Part shown: piece after piece, positions 7,946 to 17,441 of the stretch
Layout of the letters: the number at the start of each line of letters is the position of its first letter
Numbering within the stretch: position 1 is the first letter of the stretch
Origin: Nocardia cyriacigeorgica
GTDB lineage: Bacteria; Actinomycetota; Actinomycetes; Mycobacteriales; Mycobacteriaceae
Length of the DNA stretch: 64,000 nt
Reading direction: 5' to 3'
Assembly: GCF_005863245.1 (NCBI RefSeq)
Contig: NZ_VBUT01000012.1
Coordinates: 1-64,000, forward strand
The notes under the pieces: generated by a model
Seen by the model: only the letters and a program-made list of their open reading frames with translations
Database searches by the model: none
What the model was told of the DNA's origin: nothing
Program-made: the position numbers and the translations under genes

Positions 7946-7983
7946 GCCCGCACTCCTGGTGAGTGCGGGCGTTAGCTCTTTTT
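7946..7983 (+). terminator. Intrinsic terminator with duplicated left arm
   Basis: Arm GCCCGCACTC (7946-7955), loop ctggt, arm GAGTGCGGGC (7961-7970), then a T-rich run (7977-7983). The left arm and loop are tandemly duplicated at 7931-7945, so two alternative stems compete for one right arm. Confidence 0.85.
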
Positions 7984-8037
7984 CTGAACCGGAACCGGAG
8001 CCGGCGACATGCCGCCGCGAACTCGGCGGCGGGGTGG

Positions 8038-10194
8038 TTACGAGTCGGCTGCCAGCCACACCGCGCTGGACGGGGCAAGCGCGAGAACGGCGGACGCCGG
8101 TCGGCCGTGCCAGGGCTGCTCCTCGGCCACGACCGCGCCGAGATTCCCCATCCCGGACCCGCCGTATTCGACGGCGTCGGTGTTGAGGATCTCGGTCCAG
8201 CGTCCCGCGGTGGGCAGGCCGATGCGGTATTTGTCGTAGGCCGAGCCGGAGAAGTTGTAGACACAGGCGATGACGGAGCTGTCGGTGCCGTAGCGCAGGA
8301 ACGCCAGCACATTGTGTTCGCGGTCGTCGGCCTCGATCCAGGAGTGCCCGCCGGGGGTGGTGTCCTGGGTCCACAGCGCCGGCCGGGCCCGGTAGACGGC
8401 GTTGAGGTCGCGGACGACGCGCTGCACGCCCCGGTGCAGCGGATTATCCAGCTCGTGCCAGTCCAGGCCGCGATCGTGCGACCATTCCCGGAACTGGCCG
8501 AATTCCTGGCCCATGAACAGCAGTTGTTTGCCGGGGTGGGCCCACATGTAGGCGAGCAGGGCGCGCACACCGCTGGCCTTGGCGTAGTCGTCGCCGGGCA
8601 TCCGCGTCCACAGAGTGCCCTTGCCGTGCACCACTTCGTCGTGGCTGATGGGCAGCACATAGTTCTCGCTCCAGGCGTACATCAGTGAGAAGGTGATCTC
8701 GTTGTGGTGCCAGGACCGGTGGATCGGGTCGCGGCCCAGGTAGCCGAGGGTGTCGTGCATCCAGCCCATGTTCCATTTCATGGAGAATCCGAGCCCGCCG
8801 ACCTCGGTGGCGCGGGTGACGCCGGGCCAGGTGGTGGATTCTTCGGCGATGGTGAGCACGCCCGGATGGGCACTGTGGATGCGGTCGTTGAGTTCGGTGA
8901 GGAAGTCGACGGCGTCGAGGTTTTCCCGGCCGCCGTGCACATTGGGTTCCCATTCGCCGTCGCGGCGGGAGTAGTCGAGGTAGAGCATCGACGCGACGGC
9001 GTCGACCCGCAGGCCGTCGATGTGGAATTCCTCGATCCAGTAGCGGGCGTTGGCGATGAGGAAATTGCGGACCTCGTTGCGGCCGAAGTCGAAGACGTAG
9101 GTGCCCCAGTCGGGTTGCTCGCCGCGGCGCGGATCGGGGTGCTCGTAGAGCGGGGTGCCGTCGAAGCGGGCCAGCGCCCATTCGTCGCGCGGGAAGTGCG
9201 CGGGCACCCAGTCGAGCAGCACGCCGATGCCCTGACCGTGCAGGTGGTCGACGAAGGCGCGGAAGTCGTCGGGGCTGCCGAAGCGGGAGGTCGGCGCGTA
9301 GTACGAGGTGACCTGGTAGCCCCAGGAGCCGCCGAACGGATGCTCGGCCACGGGCAGCAGCTCGATGTGGGTGAAGCCGGCCTCGCGCACGTAGTCGGCC
9401 AGCTGCACGGCGAGTTCGCGGTAGGTGCGGCCGGGCCGCCAGGACCCGAGATGCACTTCGTAGACGCTCAGCGGTGCGCGGGCCGGTTCGGTGACGGCGC
9501 GGGCGGCCAGCCAGGCGTCGTCGGTCCAGACATGCCGCGATTCGGTGATCACCGACGCGGTCGCGGGTGGGACCTCGGTGGCGAAGGCGAACGGGTCGGC
9601 ATGGTCGACGACGCGTCCGTCCGCGCCGTGCACCCGGTACTTGTAGCGGGTGCCGGGTCCGACGCCGGGCACGAACAGCTCCCAGACCCCTGAGCTGCCA
9701 AGCGACCGCATGGGTGTGCCCGCCCCGCTCCAGCCGTCGAAATCGCCCATCACGCTGACGCCGCGCGCATTCGGCGCCCAGACCGCGAACGAAGTGCCGT
9801 GGACCTCGCCGTCGAGGGTGGTGTAGCGGCGCGGGTGCGCGCCGAGCACCTCCCACAGCCGCTGATGGTTGCCTTCGCCGATCAGGTGCAGGTCGAGTTC
9901 GCCGAGGGTGGGCAGGAACCGGTAGCCGTCGGCCCCGACGACGGTCTGGCCGCCCGGATAGGTGGTGACGATGCGGTAGTCCAGCAGCTCCGGATACGGC
10001 AGCACACCGGCGAAGACACCGTGCCCGAGCGAATCGAGCCGGTGCTCCTCGCCGCCGACGCGGGCGCTCACCGTGTCAGCGTGCGGGCGCAGCACCCGGA
10101 CCACGGTGCCGTCCGGGTGCGGGTGCGCACCGAGGACGGTGTGCGGGTCGGGGTGGGTGCCCGCCGCGAGCAGCATCAGGTCGCGGCGCTTCAC
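8038..10194 (-). CDS. glgB: 1,4-alpha-glucan branching enzyme GlgB
   Basis: Protein of 718 aa that introduces alpha-1,6 branches in glucan. Residues about 15-105 are an N-terminal beta domain, 120-215 a CBM48 module, and 245 onward the GH13 barrel. Catalytic residues are visible: nucleophile D398 (GLRVDAV), acid E451 (TIAEEST) and D519 (SHDEVVH). The GTG start lies 16 bp after the glgE stop, so the two form an operon as in Rv1327c-Rv1326c. GlgB acts on linear maltosyl chains made by GlgE to give branched alpha-glucan, a storage and capsule polymer in this order. Confidence 0.97.
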   Translation of the reverse strand: MKRRDLMLLAAGTHPDPHTVLGAHPHPDGTVVRVLRPHADTVSARVGGEEHRLDSLGHGVFAGVLPYPELLDYRIVTTYPGGQTVVGADGYRFLPTLGELDLHLIGEGNHQRLWEVLGAHPRRYTTLDGEVHGTSFAVWAPNARGVSVMGDFDGWSGAGTPMRSLGSSGVWELFVPGVGPGTRYKYRVHGADGRVVDHADPFAFATEVPPATASVITESRHVWTDDAWLAARAVTEPARAPLSVYEVHLGSWRPGRTYRELAVQLADYVREAGFTHIELLPVAEHPFGGSWGYQVTSYYAPTSRFGSPDDFRAFVDHLHGQGIGVLLDWVPAHFPRDEWALARFDGTPLYEHPDPRRGEQPDWGTYVFDFGRNEVRNFLIANARYWIEEFHIDGLRVDAVASMLYLDYSRRDGEWEPNVHGGRENLDAVDFLTELNDRIHSAHPGVLTIAEESTTWPGVTRATEVGGLGFSMKWNMGWMHDTLGYLGRDPIHRSWHHNEITFSLMYAWSENYVLPISHDEVVHGKGTLWTRMPGDDYAKASGVRALLAYMWAHPGKQLLFMGQEFGQFREWSHDRGLDWHELDNPLHRGVQRVVRDLNAVYRARPALWTQDTTPGGHSWIEADDREHNVLAFLRYGTDSSVIACVYNFSGSAYDKYRIGLPTAGRWTEILNTDAVEYGGSGMGNLGAVVAEEQPWHGRPASAVLALAPSSAVWLAADS

Positions 10195-10210
10195 CGCCGG
10201 GCCCCGCTCA

Positions 10211-12211
10211 TCAGAAGCTCCTACGGAAGGCCAGTTCGGTGCGCTTGGCCTGGGGGATCGGCGGCAGCGCGAGGATGTGCGCGACGGCCTTGGTGGGGTC
10301 GAGGCGCACGTAGTTGGTCTGCGCCCAGTGGTATTCCTCGCCGCTGACCTCGTCGTAGACGACCGGATGGTCGTGCCATTCGCGGCCGATGGCGGGCAGG
10401 TCGAGCGAGAGCATGCCCTGTTCGGCGGCGTACGGGTTGAGGTTCACCACCACGAGGACGGCGTCGCCGGTGGCCGGATCGAATTTCGAGTAGGCCAGCA
10501 TGGCGTCGTTGTCGATGTGGTGGAAGTGCAGGCAGCGCAGTTGACGCAGTGCCGGATGGGCGCGTCGGATCTCGTTGAGCCTGGTCAGCCAGGGTTCCAG
10601 CGATTCACCGCGGGCCAGCGCCTCGGCGAATGGGCGCGGGCGCAGCTCGTACTTCTCGGAGTCGAGGTATTCCTCGCTGCCTGGGCGCACGGCCTGGTGC
10701 TCGAAGAGTTCGAAACCGGAGTACACACCCCAGGTGGGGGCGAGGGTTGCGGCGAGCGCGGCGCGGATGGCGAACATGCCTGGGCCGCCGTGTTGCAGGC
10801 TCTCGTGCAGGATGTCGGGGGTGTTGACGAAGAGGTTGGGGCGGGCTTCGTCGGCCTTGGCGGCGAGTTCACGGCCGAATTCGGTGAGCTCCCATTTGTG
10901 CACGCGCCAGGTGAAATAGGTGTAGGACTGGCTGAATCCGCGGCGCGCCAGCCCGTACAGCCGCGCCGGACGGGTGAACGCCTCGGACAGGAACACCACG
11001 TCGGGATCGGTGCGCCGCACCGTGCTGATCAGCCATTCCCAGAAGTCGGCTGGTTTGGTGTGCGGGTTGTCGACGCGGAAGATCTTGACGCCCAATCTGA
11101 TCCAATGCCGGACCACGCGCAGCACCTCGGCGTAGAGGCCGTCGGGGTCGTTGTCGAAGTCGACGGGGTAGATGTCCTGGTATTTCTTCGGCGGATTCTC
11201 CGCGTAGGCGATGGTGCCGTCGGGCAGGGTGGTGAACCATTCGGGGTGTTCGCGCACCCACGGGTGGTCGGGGGCGCATTGCAGGGCCAGGTCGAGGGCC
11301 ACTTCGAGGCCGAGCCGTTCGGCGGCGGCGACGAAATCGGCGAAGTCGTCTTCGGTGCCCAGTTCCGGGTGGATGGCGTCGTGGCCGCCCTCGGCCGAGC
11401 CGATGGCCCACGGTGAGCCGACGTCGCCGGGTTCGGCGGTGAGCGAATTGTTGCGGCCCTTGCGGTTCACCGTGCCGATGGGGTGGATGGGCGGCAGGTA
11501 GACCACATCGAAGCCCATGCCCGCGATGCGCGGCAGGTCTTTCGCGGCGGTGGCGAAGGTGCCGTGGACGGGTTTGCCGTCGGCGTCGCGGCCGCCGGTG
11601 GAGCGCGGGAAGAATTCGTACCAGGCGCCGTAGAGCGCGCGCTGTCGCTCGATCAGCACGGTGTGCTGGGGGCCGCGGGTCACCAGGTCCCGCAACGGCG
11701 TCACGCGCAGGATCTCGGCGACCTCCTCGGTGAACGCCGGCGCCACCCGGGCCGGTAGCTGCTCATCGCTGCGCAGCGCCGCCGCGACCGCGCGCAATCG
11801 CTCGAACTGTTTCTTCGGCACCGCTTGGGCGGCGCGGTCGAACAACCGGGCGCCCAGTTCCAGATCGTTGGCCAGGTCGGCGGCGCTCTGGCCGACGGCC
11901 AGTTTCGCCTCCACCGCGGCCCGCCAGGTGGCGATCGGATCGCGCCAGCCCTCGATGCGGAAGGTCCAGGTGCCAGGGGCGTTCGGGGTGAAGGTGGCGT
12001 TGAAGACGTCGGGTTCGTAGTCCGGTGTCATCCGGATGCGGGTAGTGCGCGAGGAGCTCGGACCGCGCACCGCGAGGGTGGCGGCGACGGCCGCGTGGCC
12101 TTCGCTCCACACCACGGCGCGCACCGGGAACACCTCGCCGACGACGGCCTTGGCGGGCCGGCCTCCGGGGATGAACGGGGCAGTGTCATCGATAGCGATG
12201 CGGCCGGTCAC
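10211..12211 (-). CDS. glgE: Alpha-1,4-glucan:maltose-1-phosphate maltosyltransferase GlgE
   Basis: Protein of about 666 aa, GH13 subfamily 3, which extends glucan with maltose from maltose-1-phosphate. Active-site residues are seen at D381 (FRVDNPH), E410 (FLSEAF) and D466 (NTPD). The GTG at 12211 is chosen because VTGRIAIDD aligns with the start of known GlgE proteins; the open frame continues further but looks non-coding. It heads a glgE-glgB operon and is divergent from glgP, about 100 bp away. The trehalose-derived supply genes (treS, pep2) are not in this window. Confidence 0.96.
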   Translation of the reverse strand: MTGRIAIDDTAPFIPGGRPAKAVVGEVFPVRAVVWSEGHAAVAATLAVRGPSSSRTTRIRMTPDYEPDVFNATFTPNAPGTWTFRIEGWRDPIATWRAAVEAKLAVGQSAADLANDLELGARLFDRAAQAVPKKQFERLRAVAAALRSDEQLPARVAPAFTEEVAEILRVTPLRDLVTRGPQHTVLIERQRALYGAWYEFFPRSTGGRDADGKPVHGTFATAAKDLPRIAGMGFDVVYLPPIHPIGTVNRKGRNNSLTAEPGDVGSPWAIGSAEGGHDAIHPELGTEDDFADFVAAAERLGLEVALDLALQCAPDHPWVREHPEWFTTLPDGTIAYAENPPKKYQDIYPVDFDNDPDGLYAEVLRVVRHWIRLGVKIFRVDNPHTKPADFWEWLISTVRRTDPDVVFLSEAFTRPARLYGLARRGFSQSYTYFTWRVHKWELTEFGRELAAKADEARPNLFVNTPDILHESLQHGGPGMFAIRAALAATLAPTWGVYSGFELFEHQAVRPGSEEYLDSEKYELRPRPFAEALARGESLEPWLTRLNEIRRAHPALRQLRCLHFHHIDNDAMLAYSKFDPATGDAVLVVVNLNPYAAEQGMLSLDLPAIGREWHDHPVVYDEVSGEEYHWAQTNYVRLDPTKAVAHILALPPIPQAKRTELAFRRSF

Positions 12212-12298
12212 GTTCCCAACCGTACCGGGCCTCGCCGCGATCCTTGTGATGAGCGTCCGTGCGGATCGTGCTGGTCTACCCGGGCTGACATTGTTGGG

Positions 12299-12304
12299 TA
12301 GGGT
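12299..12304 (+). promoter_or_regulatory. -10 box (TAGGGT) of glgP
   Basis: TAGGGT ends 7 nt before the GTG at 12312, which would give a leaderless glgP transcript. Confidence 0.55.
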
Positions 12305-12311
12305 TCGGCTG

Positions 12312-14879
12312 GTGAAGGCACTGCGTCGGTTCACAGTCCGCGCCCATCTGCCCGAGCGCCTGTCGGCGCTGGGCGAATTGTCGACGAATCTGCGCTGGTC
12401 CTGGCATGGCCCGACGCAGGATCTGTTCGCCGAACTCGACCCGGCACTGTGGCTCGAAGTGGGCCATGATCCGGTGCGGATGCTCGGCGAGGTGCCGCCC
12501 GAACGGCTCGACGAGCTGGCCGCCGACCCCGGCTACACCGCCCGGGTGGACGCCGCCGCCGCGGATCTGCGCGAGTATCTGGAGACTCCGGGCTGGTTCC
12601 AGCGGCGCGGCACCGAGGTGGCCGGGGTGGCCTATTTCTCGATGGAGTTCGGCGTCACCGAGGTGCTGCCGAACTACTCCGGCGGGCTCGGCATCCTGGC
12701 GGGCGATCATCTCAAGGCGGCCTCTGATCTGGGACTGCCACTCATCGGCGTCGGTCTGCTGTACCGCTCGGGGTACTTCCGGCAGTCGCTGACCGCCGAC
12801 GGCTGGCAGGCCGAGCACTATCCGGCGCTGGATCCGCAGGGTTTGCCGCTGCGGCTGCTGACCGCCGACGGCTCGCCGGTGCTGATCCATGTGGGCATGC
12901 CCGATCGCCGGGTGCTGCGTGCCAGGGTGTGGATCGCGCAGGTCGGGCGGGTGCCGCTGCTGCTGTTGGATTCCGATATCGCCGATAACGATCCGGAACT
13001 GCGCGCCGTCACCGACCGGCTCTACGGCGGCGATCAGGACCACCGGATCAAACAGGAGATCCTGGCCGGTATCGGCGGGGTGCGCGCGGTGCGCGCCTTC
13101 ACCCACGCCGAGGGGCTGCCGGATCCGGACGTGTTCCATATGAACGAGGGCCACGCCGGTTTCCTCGGACTCGAACGGATCCGCGAATACGTCGCGGCCG
13201 GACTCGATTTCGATGCCGCGCTGGCCGCGGTGCGGGCCGGGACCGTGTTCACCACGCATACGCCGGTGCCCGCGGGTATCGACCGGTTTCCGATGCCGAT
13301 GGTGCGCAGGTATTTCGGCGGCCCGCACGGGGAAGCCGAATCGTCGCTGCTGCCCGGGTTGTCGGTGGATCGCATCGTCGGGTTGGGGCGCGAGTCGGAT
13401 CCGTCGGTGTTCAACATGGCGCATATGGGGCTGCGGCTGGCGCAGCGCGCGAACGGGGTGTCGAAGCTGCACGGCGAGGTCAGCCGGGAGATGTTCGCCT
13501 CGCTGTGGCCCGGATTCGATGCCGCGGAGGTGCCGATCGGCTCGATCACCAACGGCGTGCACGCCCCCACCTGGGCGGCGCGCGAGTGGATCGATAAGGC
13601 ACGGGAGCGGATCGGCGCCGACCTCGTGGAGGAGGCGCGCGGCTGGGAGAAGCTCCGCGATATCGACGCCGCCGAACTGTGGTCGACGCGTAACACGCTG
13701 CGCGCCACCCTGGTCGACGAGGTGCGTCGCAGGCTGCGGGTGTCGTGGTTGCAGCGCGGGGCCGCCGAGGCCGAATTGGGCTGGATCGACGGCGTTTTCG
13801 ACCCTGAGGTGCTGACGGTCGGCTTCGCCCGCCGGGTACCGACCTACAAACGGCTGACGCTGATGCTCCGCGACCCCGAACGCCTGCGGTCGCTGCTGCT
13901 CGACCCCGACCGCCCGGTACAGCTGGTGGTGGCCGGTAAAAGCCATCCCGCCGACGACGGCGGCAAGGCGCTCATCCAGCAGGTGGTGCGTTTCGCCGAC
14001 GACCCCGAGGTGCGCCACCGCATCGTCTTCCTGCCCGATTACGACATGTCCATGGCCCGCTACCTGTACTGGGGTTGCGATGTGTGGTTGAACAACCCGC
14101 TGCGCCCGCTCGAGGCCTGCGGCACCTCCGGCATGAAGTCGGCGCTCAACGGCGGGCTCAACCTGTCCATCCGCGACGGCTGGTGGGACGAGATGTACGA
14201 CGGCGAGAACGGCTGGGCCATCCCCACCGCCGACGGTATCCGCGACGAACACCGCCGCGACGATCTGGAGGCCGCCGCCCTTTACGAGCTGTTCGAGCGT
14301 TCGGTGGCGCCGCGCTTCTACGACCGCGATGCGAACGGGATGCCGGTGCGTTGGGTGGAGATGGTGCGCCACACCCTCCAGACGCTCGGGCCGAAGGTGC
14401 TGGCCTCGCGGATGGTGCGCGATTACGCGCTGGACTACTACGTGCCCGCCGCGGCCGCCTGCCGCCGCGCGGTCGCCGATGATTTCGCCGGCGCCCGCGC
14501 CGTGGCCGAATACCGGCGCCGGGTGGAGTCGGCGTGGCCGTCGGTGCGGGTGGTGCAGGTCGACAGTGCCGGCCTGCCGGACACGCCGATCATCGGGGCG
14601 CCGCTGTCGTTGACCGCGCGGATCGACCTCGGCGGGCTGGCTCCGGAGGACGTCACGGTGCAGGCGGTGCTCGGGCGGGTATCGCCGGCCGACGACCTGT
14701 CCGACGTGACGGCCATGCCGATGAAACACACCGGATCCGATTCGGGCCTCGAGCTGTTCGAGATCGAGACGCCGGTGTCGCTGTCGGGCGCGGTGGGGTA
14801 CACGGTGCGGGTGCTGCCGCACAGCGAACTGCTGGCCTCCGATGCCGAACTCGGGTTGGTCGCCGCGCCCAGTGCGTGA
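12312..14879 (+). CDS. glgP: Alpha-glucan phosphorylase GlgP
   Basis: Protein of 855 aa of the actinobacterial phosphorylase type with an N-terminal DUF3417 region (residues about 15-120). It releases glucose-1-phosphate from alpha-glucan ends. The PLP lysine is K609 in CGTSGMKSALNGG. Length and N-terminus (VKALRRFTVRAHLPERL) match Rv1328. The GTG at 12312 is supported by the leaderless -10 box. It is divergent from glgE, so degradation and synthesis genes share one control region of about 100 bp. Confidence 0.96.
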   Translation: MKALRRFTVRAHLPERLSALGELSTNLRWSWHGPTQDLFAELDPALWLEVGHDPVRMLGEVPPERLDELAADPGYTARVDAAAADLREYLETPGWFQRRGTEVAGVAYFSMEFGVTEVLPNYSGGLGILAGDHLKAASDLGLPLIGVGLLYRSGYFRQSLTADGWQAEHYPALDPQGLPLRLLTADGSPVLIHVGMPDRRVLRARVWIAQVGRVPLLLLDSDIADNDPELRAVTDRLYGGDQDHRIKQEILAGIGGVRAVRAFTHAEGLPDPDVFHMNEGHAGFLGLERIREYVAAGLDFDAALAAVRAGTVFTTHTPVPAGIDRFPMPMVRRYFGGPHGEAESSLLPGLSVDRIVGLGRESDPSVFNMAHMGLRLAQRANGVSKLHGEVSREMFASLWPGFDAAEVPIGSITNGVHAPTWAAREWIDKARERIGADLVEEARGWEKLRDIDAAELWSTRNTLRATLVDEVRRRLRVSWLQRGAAEAELGWIDGVFDPEVLTVGFARRVPTYKRLTLMLRDPERLRSLLLDPDRPVQLVVAGKSHPADDGGKALIQQVVRFADDPEVRHRIVFLPDYDMSMARYLYWGCDVWLNNPLRPLEACGTSGMKSALNGGLNLSIRDGWWDEMYDGENGWAIPTADGIRDEHRRDDLEAAALYELFERSVAPRFYDRDANGMPVRWVEMVRHTLQTLGPKVLASRMVRDYALDYYVPAAAACRRAVADDFAGARAVAEYRRRVESAWPSVRVVQVDSAGLPDTPIIGAPLSLTARIDLGGLAPEDVTVQAVLGRVSPADDLSDVTAMPMKHTGSDSGLELFEIETPVSLSGAVGYTVRVLPHSELLASDAELGLVAAPSA

Positions 14880-15150
14880 CGCGCTCCGGTGGGTGAGTCG
14901 GGTTGTCGGCACAGGGGTTTTCGCCGGGATCTCGGGCTCGGCGCCGAGCGGTCGCCGCATCGCTCGGGCAGCGGGTGTCGAGGGGCTCCCTTAACCTGGG
15001 CGGGGTAGCTCCGGCCGGTCGGTGCGCCGAGCACAGGGACTCCCGAGCGTCACGCATATCACTCATTCAGGTGGCTGACCAGGCTTGTTGGCGCCGGATC
15101 GGATAACGTCTCGAGCACCCCGCTCATTCGTTCCCGACTGGAGTACCCCC

Positions 15151-16512
15151 ATGGCCATCGACGTGCTGACCCGAACCCGGGGTCATATCGATAACTATTT
15201 CGGTGTCAGCTCGAACGGCTCGACCGTCAAACGGGAGCTGATGGCGGGCACTGTCACGTTCCTGGCCATGTCGTATGTGCTCGCGGTGAACCCGTCGGTG
15301 CTCGGCGACCACGGTGTCCTCGGTGAGCTGGGCATTCCCACCCAGGCGGTCTTCACCGCGACGGCGGTCGCGGCGGTATTCGGCACGCTGGTGATGGGGT
15401 TGTGGGCCAAGTATCCGGTCGCGCTGGCGCCGGGGATGGGGCTCAACGCGTTCTTCGCCTATTCGGTGGTGCTCGGGATGGGGATTCCGTGGCAGGTGGC
15501 GTTGTCGGGGACGTTCCTGTCGGGTGTCATCTTCTTCATCCTCGCGGTCACCAAGGTGCGTGAACGCATCCTCAACGCCATTCCCATGCAGATGAAGCTC
15601 GCGGTCGGGGCGGGCATCGGCATGTTCGTGGCGTTCCTCGGGCTGAAGAACGCCGGCATCGTGGTCGCCAACGAGGCCACCTTCGTCGCGCTCGGAGATT
15701 TCACGAAGGGCACCACCCTGCTCGCGCTGTTCGGGCTGGTGGTGACGGTGGTGTTCGTCGTGCTCGGCTGGCACGGCGCCGTGCTCTACGGCATCGTGCT
15801 GACCACCATCGTCGGCATGATCAGCGGCCTGGTGGATCTGCCGGACGGCATCGCGGCGCTGCCGCGCGGGCTGGACGAGACCTTCGGACAGGCCATCATC
15901 CATCTGCCCGACGCGTTCACCGGACAGATGATCGTCGTGGTGCTGACCATGCTGTTCGTCGATTTCTTCGACGCCTCCGGCACCCTGATCGGCGTCGCGA
16001 ACCAGGCCGGGCTGCTCGACAAGGACGGCAAGCTGCCGCGCGCGGCCAGTGCGCTGGCCGCCGATTCGGTGGGCACCACCGCGGGCGCGATCATCGGCAC
16101 CTCCACCACCACGGCCTATGTCGAGTCGACCGCTGGTGTGTCGGCGGGTGGTCGCACGGGGTTGACGGCGGTGGCGACGGCCGGCTGGTTCGCGGTGGCG
16201 ATGTTCTGCTTCCCGGTGTTCGAGGTGGTCGCGAAGTCCGGGGCGGTGTCGTCGGCAGCGTTGATCGTCGTCGGTGTGCTGATGGCGCGTTCGCTCGGTG
16301 AGATCGATTGGCAGCGGCTCGAGTTCGCGGTGCCCGCGTTCATCACCATCATCATGATGCCGCTGACCTATTCGATCGCCAACGGCCTGGCCATGGGCAT
16401 GCTGTTCTACCCGGTGGTGATGGTCGCGAAGGGCAAGATCAAAGAGGTCCATCCGGCGATGTGGGTGCTGATGGTGATCTTCCTCGGGTATTTCTTCTTC
16501 CTCGCGGAATAG
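15151..16512 (+). CDS. NCS2-family permease (AzgA-type purine transporter)
   Basis: Protein of 453 aa with 12-14 hydrophobic segments. The N-terminus (IDNYFGVSSNGSTVKRELMAG) and the motifs GMGLNAFFAYSVV and GTSTTTAYVESTAGVSAGGRTG identify the AzgA-like branch of the NCS2 (nucleobase:cation symporter) family, which imports hypoxanthine, guanine or adenine. The ATG at 15151 has a ggag ribosome binding site about 8 nt upstream. No purine-degradation genes are adjacent, so the substrate rests on family resemblance. Confidence 0.9.
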   Translation: MAIDVLTRTRGHIDNYFGVSSNGSTVKRELMAGTVTFLAMSYVLAVNPSVLGDHGVLGELGIPTQAVFTATAVAAVFGTLVMGLWAKYPVALAPGMGLNAFFAYSVVLGMGIPWQVALSGTFLSGVIFFILAVTKVRERILNAIPMQMKLAVGAGIGMFVAFLGLKNAGIVVANEATFVALGDFTKGTTLLALFGLVVTVVFVVLGWHGAVLYGIVLTTIVGMISGLVDLPDGIAALPRGLDETFGQAIIHLPDAFTGQMIVVVLTMLFVDFFDASGTLIGVANQAGLLDKDGKLPRAASALAADSVGTTAGAIIGTSTTTAYVESTAGVSAGGRTGLTAVATAGWFAVAMFCFPVFEVVAKSGAVSSAALIVVGVLMARSLGEIDWQRLEFAVPAFITIIMMPLTYSIANGLAMGMLFYPVVMVAKGKIKEVHPAMWVLMVIFLGYFFFLAE

Positions 16513-16622
16513 GTTCTCCGGTCGCGTGGTTGGTGTCCGACGTGAAACAATCGGACCGCAGTCCGCTTTCTTTGCGAAGCTAACGGGTTCGATCAGACCG
16601 CACGATGATGAGGACACCACCT

Positions 16623-17165
16623 ATGACCACCAACTCGACGCTCGAGCGTCTGAACGTCACCACTCGCTACGACAACGTCTCCTCCGACATCGGGCTGCTG
16701 GTGCTGCGCGTCGTCTTCGGCGGCCTGCTCGCCGCGCACGGTTCGCAGAAGCTGTTCGGCTGGTTCGACGGGCCCGGGCTCTCGGCCACCAATGCGAGCT
16801 TCGAGGCCATGGGCTACAACCCGGGCGATCTGTTCGGCACCCTCGCCGGCCTGAGCGAATTCGCCGGCGGTCTGCTGTTGCTGCTCGGCCTGTTCACCCC
16901 GCTGGCCGCGGCGATCGTACTCGGCACGATGATCAACGTCATCCACGTGATGTGGGGCGGCGGGATGCTCGACGCGGCGGCCGGCTACGAGATGGGCCTG
17001 CTGTTCGCGACCGTCGCGGTGGCGGTGGCCTTCACCGGACCGGGCCGTTTCTCGCTCGATCACGGGCGGCCGTGGTACCGCGCCGGTTTCGCCTGGGGCG
17101 TGGGCGCGGTGGCGCTCGCGGTGGTGACCGGTGTGCTCACTTTGATCCTCAAGGGTCTGCTGTAA
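16623..17165 (+). CDS. DoxX-family membrane protein
   Basis: Protein of 180 aa with four hydrophobic segments (about 25-45, 75-95, 100-120, 145-175). The motif GLLAAHGSQKLFGWFDGPGL at the first segment is characteristic of DoxX proteins, some of which take part in oxidative-stress membrane complexes. The ATG at 16623 is preferred over 16605 because gagga lies about 9 nt upstream. It is followed by an excellent terminator and appears to be a single-gene unit. Confidence 0.88.
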   Translation: MTTNSTLERLNVTTRYDNVSSDIGLLVLRVVFGGLLAAHGSQKLFGWFDGPGLSATNASFEAMGYNPGDLFGTLAGLSEFAGGLLLLLGLFTPLAAAIVLGTMINVIHVMWGGGMLDAAAGYEMGLLFATVAVAVAFTGPGRFSLDHGRPWYRAGFAWGVGAVALAVVTGVLTLILKGLL

Positions 17166-17179
17166 CCAGCGATTCTCGG

Positions 17180-17220
17180 TGCGGCGCGGTGATGCGATCA
17201 CCGCGCCGCATCGGTGTTTT
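17180..17220 (+). terminator. Strong intrinsic terminator after the DoxX gene
   Basis: Perfect 14-bp stem (17180-17193 and 17197-17210) with a 3-nt loop (gcg), followed by TTTT at 17217-17220. Confidence 0.9.
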
Positions 17221-17441
17221 CGGGGAGTGCAAGCCGCACCGGTATTCGGGAGGCGTCACCGCACGGGCGGTCCGCGCTGGTCGGCCTCGGGTCGCGGGCG
17301 CGCCCATGGCGCGGTGTCGTCCAGGGGCGATATGTGCATGGACCGGTGCGGCGACGGACGCCCCTGGCAGGCGGGCGGGCCGAGGCGGGCGCTGACCGAT
17401 AGGATCGGCGTGCTCGACAGATCGGACTAGGAGGGCCGTAG

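Noticed and set aside
12276..14960. Open frame of 894 codons antisense to glgP
   Set aside because: It mirrors glgP, is His/Arg/Gln-rich without any family motif, and exists because the third-position GC bias of glgP removes stops on the opposite strand.
16552..16565. Terminator after the permease gene
   Set aside because: The stem is only 5 bp (CGGAC/GTCCG) and common by chance at this base composition.
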